DNA of 64,000 bases from assembly GCF_018861045.1 (NCBI RefSeq), contig NZ_JAHKQJ010000007.1, positions 899,511 to 963,510 on the forward strand. Reading direction: 5' to 3'. Positions 17,894 through 28,255 of the stretch are shown here, piece after piece. Each line of letters opens with the position of its first letter. The stretch's first letter is position 1. The notes beneath the pieces are model-generated. The model did no database searches. It was not told where the DNA came from and saw only the letters and a list, made by a program, of their open reading frames with translations. Source of the stretch: Octadecabacter sp. B2R22 (lineage in GTDB: Bacteria > Pseudomonadota > Alphaproteobacteria > Rhodobacterales > Rhodobacteraceae). The position numbers and the translations under genes were made by a program.

Positions 17894-18904
17894 TTACAGT
17901 GCTGCGTTGATTGCTTGCGCTGCGTCGATGTTTTCTTGACCTACATCGTCAACGAACTGGTCCCAAACAGGACGCATGGTTTCAACCCATGCCGCACGCT
18001 GCTCATCTGTCAGCTCAAGGATTGTGCCGCCAGCTTCAAGGATAGACGCCTTGGCTGCTTCGTTCACTGCAAACGCTTCGGCGTTACGTGTTTCAGTCAC
18101 TTCGCCAAGAATTGTCAGGAACTGGTCACGGACTTCTGGCTCAAGGCCGTCCAGCCAATCAACGGATGTCACGACAAGGTAGTCGATGATGCCGTGGTTG
18201 GTTTCTGTCACGCCGTCCTGAACTTCAAAGAACTTCTGGCCCCAAACGTTGGACCATGTGTTTTCCTGACCGTCCACAACACCAGTTTGCAGCGCGCCGT
18301 AAACTTCGGAAAACGCCATTGGCTGTGGGGATGCGCCCATCGCTTCCATCTGCGCAACCAGAACGTCAGAGTTCTGAACGCGGAACTTGAGGCCATCAGC
18401 GTCTGTTGGCAAAGCCAATGGAACGTTTGCAGACATCTGCTTCATGCCATTGTGCCAGTAGCCAAGACCCTGAAGACCACGACGCTGCATGGAATCGAGC
18501 ATTGCCTGACCCGCATCAGATGCTTGGAACGCATCAACTGCTTCGATGTTTGTGAACATGAAAGGCAGATCGAAGATACGGAACTGACGTGTGAAGGCTT
18601 CGAACTTGGACAACGAAGGTGCCGCAAGCTGAACATCGCCCTGAAGCATCGCTTCAAGAACTTGGTCATCGTTATAAAGCGAAGACTGTGGGAAAACTTC
18701 CATGCACATCACGCCGTCCATTTCGGCGTTTACGCGTTCCTGCAACAGGGTTGCCGCGATACCCTTAGGGTGGCGGTCTGTGTTTGTAACGTGGCTGAAT
18801 TTTACAACGATTTCGCCTTCGTCACAGCCTGCAGTGTCCGCAGATGCTACACCAGCAGTCAATGTCAAAGCAGCAACTGATACTGCGTTCATGAGAAACT
18901 TCAT
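17894..18904 (-). CDS. dctP: TRAP transporter substrate-binding protein (DctP)
   Basis: A 336-residue periplasmic receptor with a signal peptide (MKFLMNAVSVAALTLTAGVASA). Family blocks: KFSHVTNTDRHPKG, VFPQSSLYNDDQVLEAMLQGDVQLAAPS, and GLKFRVQNSDVLVAQMEAMGASPQPMAFSEVYGALQTGVVDGQENTW, where the Arg of KFRVQNS binds the ligand carboxylate. C4-dicarboxylates are the likely substrate given the DctB/DctD-type regulators next door, but this is inferred. The start at 18904 has GGGAGGAA upstream. Confidence 0.93.
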   Translation of the reverse strand: MKFLMNAVSVAALTLTAGVASADTAGCDEGEIVVKFSHVTNTDRHPKGIAATLLQERVNAEMDGVMCMEVFPQSSLYNDDQVLEAMLQGDVQLAAPSLSKFEAFTRQFRIFDLPFMFTNIEAVDAFQASDAGQAMLDSMQRRGLQGLGYWHNGMKQMSANVPLALPTDADGLKFRVQNSDVLVAQMEAMGASPQPMAFSEVYGALQTGVVDGQENTWSNVWGQKFFEVQDGVTETNHGIIDYLVVTSVDWLDGLEPEVRDQFLTILGEVTETRNAEAFAVNEAAKASILEAGGTILELTDEQRAAWVETMRPVWDQFVDDVGQENIDAAQAINAAL

Positions 18905-19099
18905 TGGTTTCCTCCCATAAAATTGAATCGGTTCACCCCTCCCGGGTGGACCACGTCGGTATAAGAGGTGATTTTTCGCCCACACCAAACCAAGTTTCCC
19001 AAAATTCATGAAAGCTATTGGTTTATAACACAAAAATTAGAAACCCAGCCTTACCCCACCCCCGCGAGGGCGACATGTCACATGTATGTTACCGCCAAC

Positions 19100-19117
19100 T
19101 GTGCGGATTTCCACACA
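19100..19117. promoter_or_regulatory. Palindrome upstream of dctP
   Basis: TGTGCGG-ATTT-CCACACA is an inverted repeat with one mismatch pair; the nearby ACATGTCACATGT (about 19074-19086) repeats ACATGT. Both are in the dctP leader region and are candidate sites for the adjacent regulator. I see no -24/-12 sigma-54 promoter (GG-N10-GC) placed for dctP. Confidence 0.4.
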
Positions 19118-19119
19118 TG

Positions 19120-20358
19120 TTAGTTGCGATAGGACTCGGGCTTGATGCCGTGACGTGCCAGTTTGTCGTAGAATGTCTTGCGCGGCAGTTTAAGCGCGCC
19201 AGCCGCTTCGCCAGATCGCCCTCCAGCCCGCTGCAACGCCTCAATCAAAAGAGACCGTTCAACCTGTGCCAATTGTTCTGCCAGCCCTATCTGTTGATCC
19301 CCGCCGGTTGAAACTGCATCTTCTCCCATCCCCATAGAGAACCGCATCGCAGCGTTCATCAAACCACGCGCGTTGCCCGGCCAATCTTGCGCCATCAAAC
19401 CCGCGATGACCCCTTGATTGATCTCGGGCACTGGTAGGTTTGCCTGTTCACAGGCAAGCCCAACGTAATGACGGAACAGGACAGGAATATCTTCTGGCCG
19501 ATCGCGCAATGCCGGAATGTGGACCCGCATCAGGTCGAGGCGGTAAAACAGATCCGTGCTAAACCGTCCCTGCCCGACTTCATCTTGGATGTCTCGTGTT
19601 GTGCCAGCAAGAACGCGCACCGTGCTTCCGGATTCAAGCATTTCCAGCAATGCAAACTGCACGGCGGGCGCAAGTGCGGTGACCTCATCCAGATAAAGCG
19701 TCCCCGATTCCGCCTCTTCGATAGCTGCCAAGAGCGCGTCCGCCGACAGTTGCGCCGCTGGTCGTTTCACAAATGGTCGGTTAGATGCGCCAGACAACAG
19801 GTGAATAACCTCGGCAATCTTGGGTGTGCCTGTCCCCGGTTCACCCGTAATCAACACTTCTGCACTGGCGCGCGCGACCGTGCGTGCACTATTTCGCAAA
19901 TCGGATGCCGCCTGAGACACCCCGACCAACATACGCGCCGCCGCATCCCCTTGGTTCAGCTCCACCTTAAGACGGCGGTTTTCGATCACCAGTGACCGCG
20001 CGTGGATCGCCTTTTGCACCACCGCCAGCAGCTCCTTGGCCCCGCAGGGTTTCTCAAGAAAGCCATAAGCCCCGTCCGACATGGCTTTGACGGCCATGGG
20101 TATATCGCCTTCGCCTGTCAGCAGGATCACTGGCAGGTCTGGATCGATCTGGCGCACGTAATCCAGCAAATGAAACCCGTCACGCCCCGGCATCCGAATA
20201 TCAGTGATGATGACCCCGTCAAAACTCGGGGTGATATGGTCCTTCGCCTCAACAAACGAGCCAGCCCGCACGGGAACAAGATCAGCCAGCTCAATGGTCT
20301 GCCCCAGCGCTTCGCGGACATCACGTTCATCATCCACGATCAAAACATGTTGGTTCAT
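19120..20358 (-). CDS. dctD: DctD-type response regulator with degenerate AAA+ domain
   Basis: A 412-residue regulator: receiver domain (phospho-acceptor Asp53 in ITDIRMPG; Lys in FLEKPCG), AAA+ region, and C-terminal Fis-type HTH (EAAGALKLPRKTFYDKLARHGI). The Walker A reads GEPGTGTP (172-179) where GETGTGKE is expected, so the ATP-binding Lys is missing, and the GAFTGA sigma-54 loop is absent from the stretch before GTLYLDEV. It therefore probably does not act with sigma-54. It overlaps the sensor kinase gene by four bases. Confidence 0.88.
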   Translation of the reverse strand: MNQHVLIVDDERDVREALGQTIELADLVPVRAGSFVEAKDHITPSFDGVIITDIRMPGRDGFHLLDYVRQIDPDLPVILLTGEGDIPMAVKAMSDGAYGFLEKPCGAKELLAVVQKAIHARSLVIENRRLKVELNQGDAAARMLVGVSQAASDLRNSARTVARASAEVLITGEPGTGTPKIAEVIHLLSGASNRPFVKRPAAQLSADALLAAIEEAESGTLYLDEVTALAPAVQFALLEMLESGSTVRVLAGTTRDIQDEVGQGRFSTDLFYRLDLMRVHIPALRDRPEDIPVLFRHYVGLACEQANLPVPEINQGVIAGLMAQDWPGNARGLMNAAMRFSMGMGEDAVSTGGDQQIGLAEQLAQVERSLLIEALQRAGGRSGEAAGALKLPRKTFYDKLARHGIKPESYRN

Positions 20359-22160
20359 GCGGCCCTCTCGGCGTTCTTGCTTGGATCAAGCGTAACCGTA
20401 AACACAGCCCCGCCACGCGGATGGTTTCGCCCGCGGATCATACCGCCAAAACTTTGCACCAGCCCGTAGGAAATGGACAGCCCTAGACCCATGCCATCCT
20501 GACTAACTTGTTTGGTTGAATAGAACGGGTCAAAAATTCGGTCCGGCTCATCCAACCCAGGGCCGGAATCGCGGACGTATAGTTCAACCCGTCCGTCTAC
20601 CGTGTCGATGTCGATCTCAATGCGCTGGGGCTGTGATTGCCCTTCCATGGCATCCATGGCGTTGCTGACCAAGTTGAGAACAACTTGCTGCAAACGCACT
20701 TCGCCGCCGCGCACGATGATGGGCCTCGCGGGCGGAACCCATTCAACCGTGACATTGCTGGCCTTGGTGCGCGCTTCGGTAATTTCCAACACTGCGGAAA
20801 TAACGCCTCCAAGGTCAACGTCTGTCAGCCCTTCGCTTTCTTGTTTCGCAAAGGCCCGCAGGTTGCGGATAATGCGCCCCATACGGCGCGACAGTTCCGC
20901 GATGCGGCCCAGATTTTGCCCAGCGACGTCGGTTTTTCCGCGTTCCAAAAACGCCTCGGCGTTCTCTGCATAGCTACGAATAGCCATCAATGGCTGGTTC
21001 AGCTCATGGCTAATCCCCGCTGACATTTCGCCCAACGCGCTGAGTTTTCCCGCCTGCACAAGGTCGCTTTGCGCTTTGGTCAGCTGCGCCTCTGTGGCGA
21101 TGCGTTCGCTCACTTCTTGTCGCAACTGCGCGTTAATGTCGGACAGCTCAACGGTTCGCTCGGCCACGGCCCCTTCAAGCTGGGCGTTGGCCTCAGCCAA
21201 AGTGCGGCGGCGTTCGGTTGCAAGAAACAGCATTGCTCCGAACGCAAGGCAAATCGCAGCCGCAACCCCCGCCTGAAGTGACGCAAGCGTGCGGGCTGGC
21301 GCAACGTTCAACAACGCCTCACCGGTCATCTGGATCACCGGCAAAGGGAGTGAAAGATGGAGCGCAGTTTCAGGAACATAGGGCTGATCCTGCACGGACC
21401 ACAAAGGTAGACCCGTCCATTCGCTCACGCTGTGGGTCATGAACGGCTTCAAAATATCTGAAGAATACTCGGCGGACGTTGTCTGCGGAACGACGTCTAC
21501 ATCACGCGCTGAGAAAACAAGTTCAGAGCGGTTGGAAATAAACGTCACCCCAAGATCGTCTGTAAAGAACACCGTTGGGTTGGCGCCCCGCCAGACAGCT
21601 TCAACCGCGTCCACATTCACGACAACCACGACCGCCCCTAAAACAGGACCCGCGTCTGAGAAGACAGGCGCCGCAAATAAGAATGTCCGTTGATCGTAGC
21701 GATCATGCACTAGATGATAGACGCCCATCGCCCCGTCTTTAGCCCGTTCAAAATAGGGCAAATAGGCGTGGTTTGTAGGGTCCCCGTCTGTGGCGGATGA
21801 CAACTCGCGCCCGTCCCCCGACACGACCAGAATATCCAAGCTCCCTGTTTTGTCAGCGGTGCGGCGCAACAGATCAGCCGCACCATCCGCATTGCCCATG
21901 ACGGTCGCAGCAACCACTGGATGATCCGCCATCAAAACCGCGAGCTCACGGTAGCGTTGCAGCTCCCCCGTTAGGCGGTCAGACGCCAAAGCCAGATCGG
22001 ACTGGCCCCGCTGTTCCAGCTGGTCAAGTGCGGACATATAGCCAAGCACACCCACAACGGCTGAAAATCCGGCAACCGCCGTCAAAAAGATCGCGATCGC
22101 GACGATGCGTGTTTGCAATGCGTTCAACATAGCGGTCAATTTACGAAGCTGCGCTTGCAT
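20355..22160 (-). CDS. dctB: DctB-type sensor histidine kinase
   Basis: About 601 residues. N-terminal membrane helix (IVAIAIFLTAVAGFSAVVGVLGY), a long periplasmic Cache-like sensor, a second membrane helix (VAAAICLAFGAMLFL), then a phospho-acceptor box GEMSAGISHELNQPL and HATPase motifs NLVSNAMDAM, DSGPGL and GMGLGLSISYGL. It should phosphorylate the regulator encoded after it in response to the TRAP substrate. Start codons at 22160 and 22130 are both possible; neither has a strong ribosome site. It is divergent from a P450 gene with almost no space. Confidence 0.9.
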   Translation of the reverse strand: MQAQLRKLTAMLNALQTRIVAIAIFLTAVAGFSAVVGVLGYMSALDQLEQRGQSDLALASDRLTGELQRYRELAVLMADHPVVAATVMGNADGAADLLRRTADKTGSLDILVVSGDGRELSSATDGDPTNHAYLPYFERAKDGAMGVYHLVHDRYDQRTFLFAAPVFSDAGPVLGAVVVVVNVDAVEAVWRGANPTVFFTDDLGVTFISNRSELVFSARDVDVVPQTTSAEYSSDILKPFMTHSVSEWTGLPLWSVQDQPYVPETALHLSLPLPVIQMTGEALLNVAPARTLASLQAGVAAAICLAFGAMLFLATERRRTLAEANAQLEGAVAERTVELSDINAQLRQEVSERIATEAQLTKAQSDLVQAGKLSALGEMSAGISHELNQPLMAIRSYAENAEAFLERGKTDVAGQNLGRIAELSRRMGRIIRNLRAFAKQESEGLTDVDLGGVISAVLEITEARTKASNVTVEWVPPARPIIVRGGEVRLQQVVLNLVSNAMDAMEGQSQPQRIEIDIDTVDGRVELYVRDSGPGLDEPDRIFDPFYSTKQVSQDGMGLGLSISYGLVQSFGGMIRGRNHPRGGAVFTVTLDPSKNAERAA

Positions 22161-22189
22161 TGACCAGTGGCCATCGCCATCAACGCCAT

Positions 22190-23353
22190 ATGCAACGTTT
22201 ATCCCAATCCCCGACGGACCCGTCTTTTGTTCAGACCCCCTATGCGTTCTATGATCGCGCGCGCAGCTTTGGCGATTTGTTCTATTGGGACGACTATGGC
22301 GCGGTCTGTGCCGTGTCTCACGCCGCTGTTGCAGCCTGCCTGAAGGACAAGCGCCTTGGCCGCGAAATCCCGGCCGAATTCGCGCCTGACATTCCAGAAC
22401 ACCTCGCGCCGTTTTATGCGGTCGAAGCGCACTCCATGCTGGAACTGAACCCGCCCCGTCACACAAGGTTGCGTGGGTTGGTCCTGCGGGCGTTTACATC
22501 GCGCCGCATCGCCGAACTGGAACCAGAGATTGAAACGCTGTGCCATCAATTGATCGACGCCTTTCCAAGCGACGAATTTGAACTGCTCGACGCTTATGCC
22601 CGCACTGTGCCCGTCATCATCATTGCCCGCCTGCTGGGGGTTCCTGAGACGCGGGCCGATGATCTTTTGGCGTGGTCCAATGCAATGGTGGCCATGTATG
22701 TCTCTGGGCGCACCCGCGCCGTTGAAGATCGTGCCATTGCCGCAACCGAAAGCTTTGTGGCGTTCATGCGATCTTATGTGGATGAGAAACGCAAAGCCCC
22801 AGCAGATGATTTGATGTCCCATCTGATTGCCGCAGAAGAAGGCGGTGAAAAGCTCAGCACAGATGAACTTATCACCACCTGTATTCTTTTGCTCAATGCG
22901 GGCCATGAAGCCACGGTGCATACGATGGGCAACGCGGTGAAAACTCTGCTGGAACGTGACATCAAGACGATAGATGACGCCGTGGTAGAAGAAGCGCTGC
23001 GGTTTGATCCGCCCTTGCATATGTTTGATCGTTACGTGATCGAGGATTGTGAGCTGTTCGGTCATACCTTTAAACGAGGCGACACTGTAAAATGTCTTCT
23101 AGGGGCGGCCAATCGTGATCCAGCACCCTACCCTAACCCAGATACCTTTGATCCAACCCGCAAAGGTCCGGTCAATGTTGCCTTTGGCGGCGGCATTCAT
23201 TTCTGTGTCGGCGCCCCATTGGCACGACTGGAACTGCGCGTTGCACTAAAGGTGTTGTTTGATCGTTGTCCCGATTTGGTCCTCTCAGCTGCGCCACTTT
23301 ATGGCGACACCTATCATTTCCACGGATTAGAGGCATTGCGCGTCACGACTTGA
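22190..23353 (+). CDS. Cytochrome P450 (bacterial class I type)
   Basis: A 387-residue soluble monooxygenase. Heme-binding loop FGGGIHFCVG with Cys339, the ExxR pair in EEALRF (268-271) and the I-helix oxygen motif AGHEAT (237-242). Substrate unknown; it needs a ferredoxin and reductase that are not next to it. The start at 22190 removes a short poorly conserved extension. It runs divergently from dctB with only 29 bases between starts. Confidence 0.92.
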   Translation: MQRLSQSPTDPSFVQTPYAFYDRARSFGDLFYWDDYGAVCAVSHAAVAACLKDKRLGREIPAEFAPDIPEHLAPFYAVEAHSMLELNPPRHTRLRGLVLRAFTSRRIAELEPEIETLCHQLIDAFPSDEFELLDAYARTVPVIIIARLLGVPETRADDLLAWSNAMVAMYVSGRTRAVEDRAIAATESFVAFMRSYVDEKRKAPADDLMSHLIAAEEGGEKLSTDELITTCILLLNAGHEATVHTMGNAVKTLLERDIKTIDDAVVEEALRFDPPLHMFDRYVIEDCELFGHTFKRGDTVKCLLGAANRDPAPYPNPDTFDPTRKGPVNVAFGGGIHFCVGAPLARLELRVALKVLFDRCPDLVLSAAPLYGDTYHFHGLEALRVTT

Positions 23354-23458
23354 CCCTCGCCCTAGACCACGGCACAAACGGGGTATGGGGCGCACCGCGA
23401 ACACCCCCGTAAGGCTTAGGCCGAAGGTTCGCATGTTCACCGAAAGGAAGCATGCGCT

Positions 23459-24256
23459 ATGGCTGCCCCAAACGAAATCACCTGCAAACAACTGCTTCGC
23501 CTGATCGGCACGCCCGATTGCCCCGTGATCGTCGATATTTCAATTGATCCTGACTTTGCCGAAGACCCGTTTCTGATCCCCGGATCATTTCGCCACCCGC
23601 ACACTGATCTTGAAGGGCTGATCATTCGCCTTGATAGGCGAGCTTGCATCATTACCTGCCAACGCGGGATCAAGCTGAGCCAAGGCCTCACATCGCGCCT
23701 GCGAGGCCTCGGCATTGATGCGCAATATTTACAAGGCGGCATGTATGGTTGGCGTGATGAACCGGGCGCACCGCGCATTCCTTTTGCCGCCCTGCCCGAA
23801 ACCAACCTATTCGTCACACGTCACCGTCCGAAGATTGACCGCATCGCTTGCCCGTGGCTGATCCGCCGTTTTGTGGATGCTGACGCCGAATTCATGTTCG
23901 TCAGCCCCGAATGGGTGACCGGAGTCGCAGACCGCTACACGGCCACGCCCTTTGATATTCCAGACGTCCCCCTGACCCACAAAGGCGATCACTGCACATT
24001 TGATGCGATGCTTGATCTGTTTGGTTTACGGACCGAAGCCTTGAACCGCCTATCAGAAGTCATCCGCGCCGCAGACACGGGCAGCGACGACACCCCGCAA
24101 GCGGCGGGGCTTTTGGCAATGTCCGTGGGTCTGTCGCGCATGCAACGCGACGATCACGCACAGCTGGATGCCGCCATGCCGCTTTACGATGCCCTCTATC
24201 GTTGGGCCCGTGACGGAGTGGCGGAAACCCACGCCAGCCTGCAGGACGCCCCATGA
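23459..24256 (+). CDS. Rhodanese-ChrB fusion protein (chromate resistance)
   Basis: A 265-residue protein. Residues 1 to about 105 form a rhodanese-like domain (VIVDISIDPDF, then IITCQRGIKLSQG with Cys in the active-loop position, then YLQGGMYGW). Residues about 117-255 match the ChrB C-terminal domain (RHRPKIDRIACPWLIRRFVDADAEFMFV and HKGDHCTFDAMLD). The N-terminal regulatory half of classical ChrB is missing. The stop overlaps the chrA start as ATGA, so the two are coupled. Probable role: sensing or reduction linked to oxyanion export. Confidence 0.85.
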   Translation: MAAPNEITCKQLLRLIGTPDCPVIVDISIDPDFAEDPFLIPGSFRHPHTDLEGLIIRLDRRACIITCQRGIKLSQGLTSRLRGLGIDAQYLQGGMYGWRDEPGAPRIPFAALPETNLFVTRHRPKIDRIACPWLIRRFVDADAEFMFVSPEWVTGVADRYTATPFDIPDVPLTHKGDHCTFDAMLDLFGLRTEALNRLSEVIRAADTGSDDTPQAAGLLAMSVGLSRMQRDDHAQLDAAMPLYDALYRWARDGVAETHASLQDAP

Positions 24257-25491
24257 ACACCGCAGAGATGTTGCGCGTTTTTGGGCGCATCGGCTGTTTG
24301 TCCTTTGGGGGACCAGCGGCCCAAATCGCCCTCATGCAAAAAGAACTGGTCGATGATCGCCCGCTTCTGTCGCAAGACGACTTCCTGAAGGCACTATCAT
24401 TTTGCATGATGCTGCCCGGCCCAGAGGCCATGCAACTGGCAACCTACGCGGGCTGGAAGCTAAACGGCATGCGTGGGGGCCTCATCGCCGGAGGGCTCTT
24501 CATCCTGCCCGGGGCTTTGTTGATCGCTGTGCTGGCCTTCGCCTACGCCTCTTTCGGGGCCTTGCCGCTTATTCAGGCGGCATTCCTCGGTATCAAAGCG
24601 GCGGTCATCATCATCGTTGTGCAGGCCATCCTGAAACTACTCGGCCGTGCGTTGGAACGGCGCGACCATCGTATTATCGCAGTTCTCGCGTTCCTTGCGC
24701 TGTTCTTGTTTAACCTGCCGTTTCCTTTGGTGATCGTACTGGCTGCGGGGTATGGCGCGCTGACCTGTTCGGATCACAGCACAATCAAGACAGCACTGCC
24801 ATGGCGCCGCTCCATCACCCCTATCGCTATTGGCGGGGTTCTATGGGGGTTACCTTTGCTGGCGGCATGGGCAGCGGGTGCAACGTTCCTGCTGGCGCTC
24901 GGGCTGTTCTTCTCAAAACTCGCGCTGGTGACATTTGGCGGCGCTTACGCCGTCCTTGCCTATATGACCCAAGCGGTGGTGACCGATCACGGCTGGCTTA
25001 GCACGGCACAAATGATAGACGCCTTGGGTCTTGCAGAAACCACCCCTGGTCCGCTGATTTTGGTCACTGAGTTCGTTGGGATAACGGCAGGGATTGCACA
25101 GTCAGGTTGGCCACTGGGTCTGTTGGCGGGTGTGATGACACTCTGGGTCACCTTCGTCCCCTGCTTTATCTGGATCTTTGCGGGCGCTCCGCTCATCGAC
25201 TGGCTGGACGGATACCCCCGTATTCGTGCGGGACTGGCGGCGATTACGGCAGCGGTCGTAGGCGTAATCGCCAACCTGTCTGTTTGGTTTGCTGCCCATG
25301 TGATGTTTGACCAAGTCGACACCTCTACAGGGCTTTTAAGAACCCTGTCCCCTGACTGGTCATCCTTCAACGTGGCAGCTTTCGCCCTCACCGCCCTCGC
25401 CGCCTTGTTGCTCTTAAAACGCAAGCTCCCCATGATCCCGACGCTTGCAGTCATGGCCGCTGCAGGCATCGCATTTTCGGCAGCAATTTGA
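24253..25491 (+). CDS. chrA: Chromate transporter ChrA
   Basis: A 412-residue CHR-family protein made of two homologous halves. The first has GRIGCLSFGGPAAQIALMQKELV and LPGPEAMQLATYAGWKLNG; the second has FSKLALVTFGGAYAVLAYM and ETTPGPLILVTEFVG. About ten membrane spans. The family exports chromate; some members may handle sulfate. It ends before a terminator shared with nothing on the other strand. Confidence 0.92.
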   Translation: MNTAEMLRVFGRIGCLSFGGPAAQIALMQKELVDDRPLLSQDDFLKALSFCMMLPGPEAMQLATYAGWKLNGMRGGLIAGGLFILPGALLIAVLAFAYASFGALPLIQAAFLGIKAAVIIIVVQAILKLLGRALERRDHRIIAVLAFLALFLFNLPFPLVIVLAAGYGALTCSDHSTIKTALPWRRSITPIAIGGVLWGLPLLAAWAAGATFLLALGLFFSKLALVTFGGAYAVLAYMTQAVVTDHGWLSTAQMIDALGLAETTPGPLILVTEFVGITAGIAQSGWPLGLLAGVMTLWVTFVPCFIWIFAGAPLIDWLDGYPRIRAGLAAITAAVVGVIANLSVWFAAHVMFDQVDTSTGLLRTLSPDWSSFNVAAFALTALAALLLLKRKLPMIPTLAVMAAAGIAFSAAI

Positions 25492-25501
25492 CCACATCTC
25501 A

Positions 25502-25545
25502 TAAAGGGGCGGCCTAACTTACCGAAAGGTCAATCCGCCCCTTTA
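25502..25545 (+). terminator. Terminator after chrA
   Basis: An 11-bp stem (TAAAGGGGCGG pairing with its complement at 25535-25545) with a 22-base loop, closing the rhodanese-chrA operon. The T-tract is short. Confidence 0.6.
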
Positions 25546-25600
25546 ATCCTCTCCCGAATCTCGTATGCTAAAGGCGGATTTACTTCGGAGAACGCTGCCC

Positions 25601-26086
25601 GTGTCTGACCCAAACCAAACCATCGATTACGGCAACCTGATGCACAAAGCGATGCGCGGGCTGATCCTTGAGGTTTTGACCGATGTTGCAGACAAGGGAT
25701 TGCCGGGCAATCACCATTTCTTCATCACCTTTGACACCATGCACCCCGACGTCGAGATCGCCGATTGGCTGTCTGACCGCTACCCGGGTGAGATGACAAT
25801 CGTGATCCAGCACCAATACGACAGCCTTGAGGTGACGGACCAAGGGTTCTCGATCACACTGTCCTTTGGTGACGCGCCTGAACCTCTTTATGTGCCTTAT
25901 GACGCCATCAAAACCTTCGTTGATCCTTCTGTTGAATTCGGCCTTCGGTTTGAGTCGCAAGAAGAAGACGACGATGACGGCGATCAAGACGACGCCCCGG
26001 AAGCCCCGATGGAAGTCATGGCCGAACCAGAAGACAAACCCCATCAGGACGCCGAAGTCGTCAGCTTGGATAAATTCCGGAAATAA
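25601..26086 (+). CDS. sspB: SspB, ClpXP adaptor (alphaproteobacterial type)
   Basis: A 161-residue protein. The fold region IDYGNLMHKAMRGLILEVL, NHHFFITFDT, VEIADWLSDRYPGEMTIVIQHQY and DQGFSITLSFG matches SspB, which tethers ssrA-tagged and other substrates to ClpXP. The tail is highly acidic (EEDDDDGDQDD) and ends VVSLDKFRK, the short ClpX-binding motif of adaptors. GTG start with GGAG upstream. The first 12 residues of the longer frame look non-native. Confidence 0.9.
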   Translation: MSDPNQTIDYGNLMHKAMRGLILEVLTDVADKGLPGNHHFFITFDTMHPDVEIADWLSDRYPGEMTIVIQHQYDSLEVTDQGFSITLSFGDAPEPLYVPYDAIKTFVDPSVEFGLRFESQEEDDDDGDQDDAPEAPMEVMAEPEDKPHQDAEVVSLDKFRK

Positions 26087-26172
26087 CCTGCGGCGATTGC
26101 GCAGTTGCTCCGCGCCGCGCGTGGCGATAAACGGCATACAACCGTATACTGACAATTCTGCAAGGACGCACC

Positions 26173-27564
<1,392 letters not shown>

Positions 27565-27585
27565 TCGCACCAAAGGAGCGTGGCA

Positions 27586-27765
27586 GTGACTGAAATCGTC
27601 AACCTCAACAAATTCCGCAAAGATCGCAATCTGACAGCGAAAAAGCTTGAGGCTGACCAAAACGCACGCAAATTCGGGCGGACTAAGGCCGAAAGATTGG
27701 CCGAAGCCGCCCGAGAGACAGCGCTTCAGCGGCACCTAGATCAGCAAAAATTCGAAGACGAATGA
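27586..27765 (+). CDS. DUF4169 family small protein
   Basis: A 59-residue basic, helix-only peptide (VTEIVNLNKFRKDRNLTAKKLEADQ...). It resembles the conserved DUF4169 family that follows fumC in Rhodobacterales. GTG at 27586 is preferred because AAAGGAG lies seven bases upstream; the GTG at 27580 is too close. Its stop overlaps the next gene's ATG. The NLNKFRK stretch resembles the SspB tail, which is probably chance. Confidence 0.75.
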   Translation: MTEIVNLNKFRKDRNLTAKKLEADQNARKFGRTKAERLAEAARETALQRHLDQQKFEDE

Positions 27766-27983
27766 GCACCCGCCCCGTCAAACACAGCCTCACCCTACGC
27801 GGACACCGCACGAGTGTTTCTTTGGAACCGGAGTTTTGGGAAGAGTTTCGCCGCATTGCCAGTGCCCGCGATCAAACGCTCAACGGGTTGGCAATTGAGA
27901 TAGACGAGGCCCGCGGCGATGTGGGCCTTGCCTCAGCAATCAGGGTGTTCGTGTTGAACACCCTAAAGGATCACTCCTCATAG
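27762..27983 (+). CDS. Ribbon-helix-helix domain protein
   Basis: A 73-residue protein with SLTLRGHRTSVSLEPEFWEEFRRIASARDQTLNGLAIEIDEA, the pattern of the RHH_4 family (beta strand followed by two helices). RHH proteins bind DNA as dimers, but this subfamily's target is unknown. Start overlaps the previous stop (ATGA) and the 3' end overlaps the convergent gene by 13 bases. Confidence 0.8.
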   Translation: MSTRPVKHSLTLRGHRTSVSLEPEFWEEFRRIASARDQTLNGLAIEIDEARGDVGLASAIRVFVLNTLKDHSS

Positions 27984-28255
27984 AGAGCAGCGCGCACGCG
28001 GCTCAGCATCTCGGTATCTTCGCGCTCAACCGCGGTCAAATGCTGCTGATCGAGCTCTTTTTCAAGCAAACGTTCATAGCGCGCTCTGTCGCCAGATCTT
28101 TCCCGATCAGGTGTCGAAACTGTGGATGCGGTCCGCACCACAAGCTCCGACGCAGAATAATCGACGGCATCAGACTGCGTAAAATACGAACGCATCGCGT
28201 TCACGACACCCAAAGGCATGAACGAAGATATATTTTTTGGCTTCGCAATCATCAT
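27971..28255 (-). CDS. Small conserved-looking hypothetical protein
   Basis: About 94 residues, starting MMIAKPKNISSFMPLGVVNAMRSYF, with a charged C-terminal helical half (RERSGDRARYERLLEKELDQQHLTAVEREDTEMLSRVRAALYEE). No family is recognised. AAAGGATC precedes the ATG at a sensible distance. Its tail overlaps the RHH gene on the opposite strand. The upstream region to 28528 is AT-rich and holds no obvious gene. Confidence 0.6.
   Translation of the reverse strand: MMIAKPKNISSFMPLGVVNAMRSYFTQSDAVDYSASELVVRTASTVSTPDRERSGDRARYERLLEKELDQQHLTAVEREDTEMLSRVRAALYEE

Noticed and set aside
22161-22466. Upstream extension of the dctB frame
   Set aside because: It runs antisense through the P450 start region and has an Arg/Pro-rich composition typical of shadow frames.
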